Assembly: GCA_902475455.1 (NCBI GenBank)
Contig: CABRZO010000057.1
Coordinates: 1-12,641, forward strand
Direction of reading: 5' to 3'
From: an uncultured Eubacteriales bacterium
GTDB taxonomy: Bacteria > Bacillota > Clostridia > Oscillospirales > Oscillospiraceae
DNA: 12,641 nucleotides
Shown: in pieces, positions 7,117-12,641 of the stretch
How the letters are laid out: each line of letters opens with the position of its first letter
Position numbering within the stretch: the first letter of the stretch is position 1
The notes under the pieces: model-generated
What the model was told of the DNA's origin: nothing
Databases searched by the model: none
What the model saw: the letters and a program-made list of their open reading frames with translations, nothing else
Program-made: the position numbers and the translations under genes

Positions 7117-8595
7117 TCAGATATTCGTTTGCAGGCACTCCGGCTTGGGTACCCGTGTGCCGGGCCGGATGGCGCCCACGGGACAGACCAGCCTGCACAG
7201 GTGGCAGCCCACACAGTTGGCGCCCAGGAGTTTGGGGGTCCGGTCAGCGCCAAACGCAATGGCCTGATGGCCACCGTCATAGCAGCTGACGGCGCAGCGG
7301 CCGCAGCCAAGGCATTTCTGCCGGTCAAAGATGGGATAGGATACGGTGGACCGGTCCAGCTGGTTCGCATCAGTGATATGCTCCAATCCCCTGCCCACCA
7401 GTTGGGAGACACTTTCATAGCCGTTCTGGACCAGGAAGTCGGACAGGCCTCCGATCAGGTCCTCCACGATGCGGTAACCGTACTCCATGACGGCGGTGGT
7501 CACCTGGAGATTGGTGCAGCCCAGGGCCAAAAATTCCGCCGCATCGTGCCAGGTCTCGATGCCCCCCATGCCGGAGATGGGAATACCCGCCAGCTGGGGA
7601 CAGGCGGCCAGGTCCCGGATGAATCGCAGGGCGATGGGTTTCACCCCCCGGCCCGAGTAGCCGGACACGGCGGACATCCCCCGAACGGCGGGTCCCGGAG
7701 CCAGAGAGGGCAGCTCCAGGCCGGAGATAGATTTAATGGTGTTGATGGCCGCCAGACCGTCGGCCCCCGCCTGGACGGCGGCCCGGGCCGGCATCTCCAT
7801 ATTGGTGATGTTGGGGGTCATCTTGGCCAGTACCGGCAGGTGGGTGCCCCGCTTGACACAGGCGGTGTAGCGGGCCACCAGCTTGGGATCGGTGCCCACA
7901 TCCGCCCCCAGCCCGTGGCCGGTCATATGGGGGCAGGAGAAATTGCACTCGATGATATCGCAGCCCGCCTCGGTGCACAGCCGGGCCAGCTGGGTCCACT
8001 CCTCTTCGGTGCTGCCCATAATACTGCCCACAATGACCTTATTGGGAAAGTCTTGCTTCAGTCGTCGGAGCACCTCCAGGTCCCGTTCCAGGGGGTGATC
8101 GGAGATCTGCTCCAGATTGCGCAGCCCCACAAAGTCTTCCCCTTCCCCGCCCAGGACGGCAAACCGGGGAGAGACTTCACTGGGGGTCAAAAAGCCCACG
8201 GTCTTGTAGACCACACCGGCCCAGCCCAGTTGGAAGGCCTTGGCGCACATCTCATAGCCCGAGGCCACCACCGAGGAGGACAGGAAAAAGGGATTTTCAC
8301 AGTGGACCCCGCAGAAGTCAATGCCCAGATCCACCTGGCTTAAGACCGGGGGCGGAAGCTGTTCCGCCACGGCCCGGATCCGAATGGGCACATCGTAGTG
8401 AAGGCAGGCCGCCTCACAGGGGGCGTCGCAGTCGGCACAGAGGGCGGGGTCGGTAAAGGTGCCAGCCCCGGAGAGGTGGTGGAACCGGAGGGCCCGGAGG
8501 GTGCGGGCCGGGTCCTGCCCCTTGGGGCAGGCGGCGGTGCAGGGGGCCTCGGCGCACAACAGGCACCGACAGGCCTCATCATAGGGTCTCAGCAT
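7117..8595 (-). CDS. preA: PreA-type dihydropyrimidine dehydrogenase with an N-terminal PreT-like Fe-S module
   Basis: This 492-residue enzyme has three parts. Residues 1-80 hold two cysteine clusters: Cys11-X2-Cys14-X4-Cys19-X3-Cys23 (CLLCAEAPCTAACP) and Cys53-X2-Cys56-X3-Cys60-X3-Cys64. The first matches the N-terminus of PreT and mammalian DPD. Residues 86-400 are the FMN-dependent PreA barrel, with FCGVHCENPFFLSSS, ECNFSCPHMTGHGLG, LAKMTPN, SGYSGRGVKPIALRF, SGMGGIETW and LQVTTAVMEYGYRIVEDL. The C-terminus holds two ferredoxin clusters, Cys428/431/434/438 and Cys461/464/467/471. It should reduce uracil or thymine to the dihydro form in the cytoplasm. PreA normally needs PreT, which supplies FAD and NAD(P)H; no such protein is in the window. 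The first module resembles PreT without its flavoprotein part. AAAGGAG lies 9 bases before the ATG, and the dihydropyrimidinase gene is just upstream. Confidence 0.93.
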   Translation of the reverse strand: MLRPYDEACRCLLCAEAPCTAACPKGQDPARTLRALRFHHLSGAGTFTDPALCADCDAPCEAACLHYDVPIRIRAVAEQLPPPVLSQVDLGIDFCGVHCENPFFLSSSVVASGYEMCAKAFQLGWAGVVYKTVGFLTPSEVSPRFAVLGGEGEDFVGLRNLEQISDHPLERDLEVLRRLKQDFPNKVIVGSIMGSTEEEWTQLARLCTEAGCDIIECNFSCPHMTGHGLGADVGTDPKLVARYTACVKRGTHLPVLAKMTPNITNMEMPARAAVQAGADGLAAINTIKSISGLELPSLAPGPAVRGMSAVSGYSGRGVKPIALRFIRDLAACPQLAGIPISGMGGIETWHDAAEFLALGCTNLQVTTAVMEYGYRIVEDLIGGLSDFLVQNGYESVSQLVGRGLEHITDANQLDRSTVSYPIFDRQKCLGCGRCAVSCYDGGHQAIAFGADRTPKLLGANCVGCHLCRLVCPVGAIRPGTRVPKPECLQTNI

Positions 8596-8630
8596 GGGGA
8601 TCCGCTCCTTTGGAGATTTTTTGGGGAAAT

Positions 8631-9998
8631 TCAGGCCCGCTTGGGTCTGGGAGTACGCTTCAGGTACTTGCCATAGCCCCGCTGACCCACAAACTCGCCG
8701 TTGTCATAGACCAGCTGGCCCCGGACATAGGTCTGCACCGGATAGCCGTGGAGGGAGACGCCCTCCCAGATGGTGTGGTCTGCGTCGGAGTGCATGTTGC
8801 TCTGATGGATGGTGAAATCCTTCTCCGGGTCGTAGAGGACAATGTCCGCGTCCTTGCCCACGTCCAGGCTGCCCTTGGTGGTGCAGCCAAAGAGGCTGGC
8901 GGTGTTGGCGCAGCAGAGCTGCACCACCTTGTTGAAGCTCAGCTTTCCTGCGTTGGCGGCGGCCAGCATGAAGGGGTACATGTTCTCAATGCCGGCGCAG
9001 CCGTTGGGAATCTTGCGGAAGTCGTTGAGGCCCCAGTCCTTTTCCGCCTGCTGGAAGGGGCAGTGGTCGGTGGAAATGGTGTCGATGAAGCCGTTGCGGA
9101 TGCCCTCCCACAGAGCGTCCTGACTCTCCTGGCCCTTCATGGGAGGCGAGCAGACAAAGTTGCGGCCGTCCTCCCTCTTGTAGACTTCCTTGGTGAAGTA
9201 CAGGTACTGGGGGCAGGTCTCGGCGTAGATGGGATAGCCCTCGCTCTTGGCCTTCTGCACCGCCTCCATGCCCTGCTGGTTGGCCAGATGGACGATGTAC
9301 AGCTCCGCACCGGCGGCCTTGGCCCAGTCGATGGCCCGCTCGTCGGCCTCACCCTCCACCCATTCGGGCCGGGACAGATAGTGATACCAGGCGGAGGTCT
9401 TGCCCTCCCGGATGAACTGGTCGGTGAGCATATTGACCATCTCGTTATTCTCAGCGTGGACCCCGATCAGTGCCCCGATCTCCTTAGACTTCTGGAGCAC
9501 CTGGAAGAATACGCCGTCGCTGACCCCGAAGTCATAGACCATGAACACCTTGAAGGAGGGGACGCCGTAGTCCACCGCCTGGGCCATGGAGTCCAGCAGA
9601 TCGCCGCTGACGTCTTTAACGCCGATGTGGAAGGCGTAATCACAGCAGGCGTCCGGCGCGCACAGGGCGTCCCGGCGCTTGATGGTGTCCACCATGTTCT
9701 CTCCGAAGTCCTGAAGGGCGAAGTCGAAAACGGTGGTGGTGCCGCCGCAGACGGCGGCCCGGGTGCCGGCAAAGTAGTCGTCGGCGGAGACAGTGCCCCC
9801 GAAGGGCATGGCCAGATGGGTGTGGGGATCAATGGCGCCGGGCAGTACCAGCTTGCCGGCGGCGTCCACTTCCTTGGCCGCCGGACCGGAAATCTTTTGG
9901 GCCACTGCGGCGATCTTACCCCCCTCTACCGCCAGATCAGCCTGAAAACTGCTGGTGGGAGTGACCAGGGTTCCTTTTCTGATAATCAGATCGTACAT
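8631..9998 (-). CDS. hydA: Dihydropyrimidinase (D-hydantoinase)
   Basis: This 455-residue member of the cyclic amidohydrolase superfamily opens dihydrouracil to 3-ureidopropionate, and often also hydantoins. Metal ligands are visible: His59 and His61 (DPHTHLAMPFGG), the carbamylated Lys150 (PSFKVFMVYDFG), His181 (VHAENNE), His237 (YIVHLANQQG) and Asp311 (ISTDHCPF). Tyr155 in the SFKVFMVY block is the usual substrate-binding tyrosine. The full length and all ligands are intact. The start has a very good site, AGGAGGTACC, just before the ATG. It is the first enzyme gene after the binding protein gene and lies directly before preA. Confusion with allantoinase or dihydroorotase is unlikely because of the Lys150 block. 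Confidence 0.95.
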   Translation of the reverse strand: MYDLIIRKGTLVTPTSSFQADLAVEGGKIAAVAQKISGPAAKEVDAAGKLVLPGAIDPHTHLAMPFGGTVSADDYFAGTRAAVCGGTTTVFDFALQDFGENMVDTIKRRDALCAPDACCDYAFHIGVKDVSGDLLDSMAQAVDYGVPSFKVFMVYDFGVSDGVFFQVLQKSKEIGALIGVHAENNEMVNMLTDQFIREGKTSAWYHYLSRPEWVEGEADERAIDWAKAAGAELYIVHLANQQGMEAVQKAKSEGYPIYAETCPQYLYFTKEVYKREDGRNFVCSPPMKGQESQDALWEGIRNGFIDTISTDHCPFQQAEKDWGLNDFRKIPNGCAGIENMYPFMLAAANAGKLSFNKVVQLCCANTASLFGCTTKGSLDVGKDADIVLYDPEKDFTIHQSNMHSDADHTIWEGVSLHGYPVQTYVRGQLVYDNGEFVGQRGYGKYLKRTPRPKRA

Positions 9999-10029
9999 AA
10001 AGGTACCTCCTGAATTCCATTTGACTTCA

Positions 10030-10055
10030 GGGCCCGGATCACAAAACCCGGGCCC
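10030..10055 (-). other. Hairpin between the binding-protein gene and dihydropyrimidinase gene
   Basis: GGGCCCGG (10030-10037) and CCGGGCCC (10048-10055) form an 8-bp all-GC stem with a 10-base loop, and one wobble pair can extend it. It lies right after the binding-protein stop when read on the - strand. No T tract follows, so a true terminator is unlikely. Such hairpins often protect the upstream binding-protein mRNA or lower read-through into the following genes. Confidence 0.55.
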
Positions 10056-10088
10056 CGGAAATGGTGTCTGATGGACGCGTACTCAGCC

Positions 10089-11285
10089 TCAGCCCTGATA
10101 GAGCACCTCAAAGGTGCCGTCCCAGGTGTAGGCGTCGAAGTTGTCCAGAGCGGCCTGGAAATCCTCATCCGCCACCGCCAGGTCATAGAAGTAGCTGGTG
10201 TAGCACTTGGTGGCGTCGATGTTGGACACGTCCACGTACTGGCTCAGAATGTCGTAGGTCTGTGCATACTTGTCAGCATCCAGATAGCCCAGCATGTTGT
10301 AGGTGGAGCGGTCGCCGATGGTGACAGTGTCGCCCACGATCAGCTTGGCCACCTCAGCGGCCTCGAACTGCTGATGGTACTCGGAGACGGTGTTGGCGGT
10401 GTCCTCGGCGTTAAAGACCAGGCTGCCGGCGGCGGCAGTGTTCTCCAGGCACCAGGCCCAGCCCAGGCTGGTGGCTGCCAGGAAGGCCACCACAGTGTCC
10501 TCATTCTCCTCGGCCCAGGCGGTGTCCACGATCACGCAGTCCTCCAGCATGCCGAAGCCCTCATCCTCCATGTACAGCACGTTCAGGTCATCCATGGTGT
10601 AGCCGTCCTCAAAGAGCAGACCCATCTCGTTGTAGGTCATGGCAGAGGACCAGGTGAGCTCACCGTCGATGAGCTGCTGCATGTCATAATCCTCGGTGAC
10701 GTAGTCAATGGGCAGCCCCAGAGAGGCCAGGTAGGCCTGCATCTCATACTCGTTGCCGCCGCCCCAGTTGCCGACGACCTCACCCTCGGAGACCTTGGTG
10801 GGATCCGCCACGGTGTCCTTCATGGAGACCAGGGTCATACCGGAGTTCTGATACCACTGGGCCACCGACATGACGCTGGCACCGTTGGCAATGGCACTCA
10901 TGGCGGTGGAGGTCCACACGTCACCGAACTGGGCACGGCCCGAGTCTACCTCGTCCACCACGTCCACGCTGCCGCCGGGCAGGATGGTGACATCCAGACC
11001 AAAGTCCTCATAGATGCCCAGCTCCTTGGCGGCGTAGTAGCCCATGAACTGAGCCTGCTGCACCCACTTGAGCTGGACGGTGACCGGGGTGAGGTCGCCG
11101 GTGTCGGCGTCACTTTCCGCAGAGGTGTCTGCATCGGCGCTCTGGTCCGCCTCAGCGGAGGTGGAGGCCGGGGTGGATCCGGAAGCGGAGGCACTGCCGG
11201 TGGTCACGCTGCCGCCGCTGGAACCGCAGGCGGCCAGGGACAGAGCCATTATCAGGCTTAGCAAGAATGCAATCCATCTTCTCAT
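10089..11285 (-). CDS. NMT1/THI5-like ABC transporter substrate-binding lipoprotein
   Basis: The chosen ATG (11285) has GGGAGG 7 bases upstream. The open frame reaches five codons further to a TTG that lies inside this site, so it is not the start. The 398-residue protein begins with a lipoprotein signal: MRRW, a hydrophobic stretch and the lipobox SLAAC with Cys20. A Ser/Thr/Ala/Asp-rich linker (about 21-65) tethers the domain to the membrane. The mature domain opens with VTVQLKWVQQAQFMGYYAAK (68-87), followed by GIYEDFGLDVTI, GDVWTSTAMS and NWGGGNEYEM, all typical of NMT1/THI5-like proteins (ThiY group), which bind pyrimidine-like or other small polar ligands outside the cell. In this operon the ligand is probably a pyrimidine such as uracil, dihydrouracil or hydantoin. 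HMP-type compounds are an alternative, given the thiamin genes nearby. Sulfonate or nitrate relatives are less likely. The family is clear; the ligand is inferred. Confidence 0.9.
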   Translation of the reverse strand: MRRWIAFLLSLIMALSLAACGSSGGSVTTGSASASGSTPASTSAEADQSADADTSAESDADTGDLTPVTVQLKWVQQAQFMGYYAAKELGIYEDFGLDVTILPGGSVDVVDEVDSGRAQFGDVWTSTAMSAIANGASVMSVAQWYQNSGMTLVSMKDTVADPTKVSEGEVVGNWGGGNEYEMQAYLASLGLPIDYVTEDYDMQQLIDGELTWSSAMTYNEMGLLFEDGYTMDDLNVLYMEDEGFGMLEDCVIVDTAWAEENEDTVVAFLAATSLGWAWCLENTAAAGSLVFNAEDTANTVSEYHQQFEAAEVAKLIVGDTVTIGDRSTYNMLGYLDADKYAQTYDILSQYVDVSNIDATKCYTSYFYDLAVADEDFQAALDNFDAYTWDGTFEVLYQG

Positions 11286-11322
11286 ATTGTTTCCTCCCAA
11301 ATTTGACTGAGTTTTATTATCA

Positions 11323-11338
11323 CGAAGCAGTCGCTTCG
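11323..11338 (-). other. Short hairpin between the permease gene and the binding-protein gene
   Basis: CGAAGC (11323-11328) and GCTTCG (11333-11338) form a perfect 6-bp stem with a 4-base loop, in the 63-base gap. It is followed on the - strand by an AT-rich stretch without a clean T tract. It may be an mRNA stability or processing element; it is too weak to call a terminator. Confidence 0.35.
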
Positions 11339-11348
11339 GACAATACGT

Positions 11349-12641
11349 TTACTTATGTCCCCGCATGGAGGGGTGCCAGCCGATGCAGCGCCGCTCCGCC
11401 AGGGATACGATCACATACAGAACCAGCCCGAAGAGAATCGCCATGATGATATAGGCCCAGGACTGATAGCGGGCTACATCCCAGTAGTTGTTGAACATCA
11501 TGCCGATGCCAAAGGTCTTGGACCGGGAATAAAACTCACAGACGAAGGCACCCATCAGGGCGGTAGCCGAGTTCACCTTCAGCGCGGTGAACACGTTGGG
11601 CAGCGAGTTGGGCAGCCGCAGCTTCACAAAGGAGGTCAGGCTGCCGGCGTTGCAGATGTCCATGAAATCCATGGCAAAGGGTTTCAGGACCGTCAGCCCC
11701 TTGTAGGCGTTCACCGCCATGCCCGCCATGCACAGGATGGTGACCACAATGACCTTGGCCGCCAGAGAGCCGGCGTAGCTGTTGGAGGGGAACCAGTGGT
11801 TGACGATGGGCCCCAGGGCCACCACCGGGAAGGCCACCAGGATGGAGCACACCGTGAGGATACCGCCACCCCACCGCCGGAAGCAGGCTCCGATGACCGC
11901 CACCCCGTAGCCCAGGGCGCCCCCCAGCACGAAGCCCAGCAACATGCCCGCCACGGTGGTGGTGGCATTGTAGGCGATGGAGTCGTTGAGAACCGTGCTG
12001 GAGCTGGTGAAAAGGATCTGGACCAGGGAGCCCAGCACGCTGTTATAGCTGCCCTTCACGCTGCCGGTGAACTTACTGAAGGTATTGAGGGCCCGGGGGA
12101 AGGGATAGGGGAACGAAGTGGTGGACGGGTCCATGCCGAAGAGGAGATGCAGATAGCCGTACTGCCAGAAGTAGAGCAACAGTATCACCAGCCCCAGCAG
12201 GTAGCACCCTCCCTGGAACTTCTTCCAGAACTTGCTGCGCTGGATGACGGAACACAGATAGTAGGTACCTACAAAAAAACAACCCAGCATCAACAGGGTA
12301 CCCCGGGGGGTAGGGTTGCAGTTGAAGGCGTAATTTTCCGCCAGGGACTGCATATAGGCGTGCCCCTCCCCTGTCATGGTCAGCTTGTAGACCGGCTCGA
12401 AGCAGAGGAACAGCAGCCCGGCCAGGGTGGCGCTGACGCCGATGACCAGTTTGCAGGTCAGCCAGCCCTTCCCGGTCAGGCCCAGGGGCCTGGAAGTGCC
12501 GGCGTGGCGGATGGCGCACACCAGATTACCTACAAAGAATACCAAGATACCCACCAGAGCCAGGGCCACCCCCAGATAGGCCACCAGAGCCACCGGGTTG
12601 AAGGTGGTCAGGGGGATGGAATCCAGCTGGAGTCCCCCCAC
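11349..12641 (-). CDS. ABC transporter permease with N-terminal membrane extension (partial at the edge)
   Basis: This gene is read from the right edge. The first visible codon is GTG at 12641, which may be a start or an internal valine, so the N-terminus is uncertain. The 430 visible residues end in a standard permease of the SsuC/ThiX type. Membrane segments lie at about 225-252, 260-282, 295-312, 355-372 and 394-414. The cytoplasmic EAA loop for the ATPase is CNAGSLTSFVKLRLPNSLPN (330-349). Before that are about 165 residues with four more likely membrane segments (about 17-43, 60-82, 113-131, 146-168), which normal permeases of about 250 residues do not have. A segment FPYPFPRALNTF (177-188) resembles the usual start of such permeases. 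It should move the ligand of the adjacent binding protein. The ATPase gene is not in the window and should lie further right. Confidence 0.87.
   Translation of the reverse strand: MGGLQLDSIPLTTFNPVALVAYLGVALALVGILVFFVGNLVCAIRHAGTSRPLGLTGKGWLTCKLVIGVSATLAGLLFLCFEPVYKLTMTGEGHAYMQSLAENYAFNCNPTPRGTLLMLGCFFVGTYYLCSVIQRSKFWKKFQGGCYLLGLVILLLYFWQYGYLHLLFGMDPSTTSFPYPFPRALNTFSKFTGSVKGSYNSVLGSLVQILFTSSSTVLNDSIAYNATTTVAGMLLGFVLGGALGYGVAVIGACFRRWGGGILTVCSILVAFPVVALGPIVNHWFPSNSYAGSLAAKVIVVTILCMAGMAVNAYKGLTVLKPFAMDFMDICNAGSLTSFVKLRLPNSLPNVFTALKVNSATALMGAFVCEFYSRSKTFGIGMMFNNYWDVARYQSWAYIIMAILFGLVLYVIVSLAERRCIGWHPSMRGHK

Noticed and set aside
5179..8343. A 1054-codon open frame on the + strand
   Set aside because: It lies opposite three well-supported genes in GC-rich DNA. 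Its translation is Gly/His/Leu-rich low-complexity with no domain, a typical antisense shadow.
8610..10013. A 467-codon + strand frame opposite dihydropyrimidinase
   Set aside because: Shadow of the GC-rich hydA gene, which has all metal ligands and a strong ribosome site on the - strand.
10071..11261. A 396-codon + strand frame opposite the binding-protein gene
   Set aside because: Its Gly/Val/His-rich translation has no family pattern, while the - strand encodes a complete lipoprotein.
1..12641. CRISPR arrays, tRNA or rRNA genes, insertion sequences or phage genes
   Set aside because: No repeat-spacer pattern, no tRNA- or rRNA-like segment, no transposase or integrase and no flanking inverted repeats were seen.

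Overview
The window looks like the chromosome of an anaerobic Gram-positive bacterium of the Clostridia, possibly an Oscillospiraceae-type gut organism. Three things point this way: strong GGAGG ribosome binding sites, a lipoprotein solute-binding protein with a serine/threonine/acidic linker, and a short-form ThiC. The genus-level guess is inference from gene content and style, not from a marker gene. The window holds two convergent gene blocks separated by a bidirectional terminator.

Left block (1-3189, + strand, moderate GC; two sampled 60-base lines gave 48% and 52%): a thiamin pyrimidine block. It contains the tail of an unidentified gene, a HAD phosphatase, a small YkoF/MTH1187-type thiamine-binding protein, thiD (HMP/HMP-P kinase) and thiC (HMP-P synthase). 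The first three genes overlap, and thiD and thiC are 15 bases apart. The block makes and phosphorylates the pyrimidine half of thiamin. No TPP riboswitch is visible inside the window, so any promoter or riboswitch lies to the left.

Boundary (3190-3324): one strong inverted repeat with A and T tracts on its two sides (3217-3263) can stop transcription from both directions. Base composition also changes sharply here.

Right block (3325-12641, - strand, high GC; two sampled lines gave 63% and 68%): a reductive pyrimidine degradation operon that continues past the right edge. In transcription order it holds an ABC permease (cut by the edge), an NMT1/THI5-like lipoprotein binding protein, dihydropyrimidinase, a PreA-type dihydropyrimidine dehydrogenase, a class III aminotransferase, an iron-type alcohol dehydrogenase and an M20 amidohydrolase. 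Together they fit uptake of a pyrimidine, then uracil -> dihydrouracil -> 3-ureidopropionate -> beta-alanine -> malonate semialdehyde -> 3-hydroxypropionate. This would release nitrogen and give a reduced excreted product.

The most unusual items are the PreA protein and the permease. PreA carries at its N-terminus a PreT-like iron-sulfur module without the FAD/NAD(P)H part. The permease has about 160 extra N-terminal residues with about four predicted membrane segments. The head-on placement of a pyrimidine-making block (thiamin) and a pyrimidine-degrading block of different composition is also notable.
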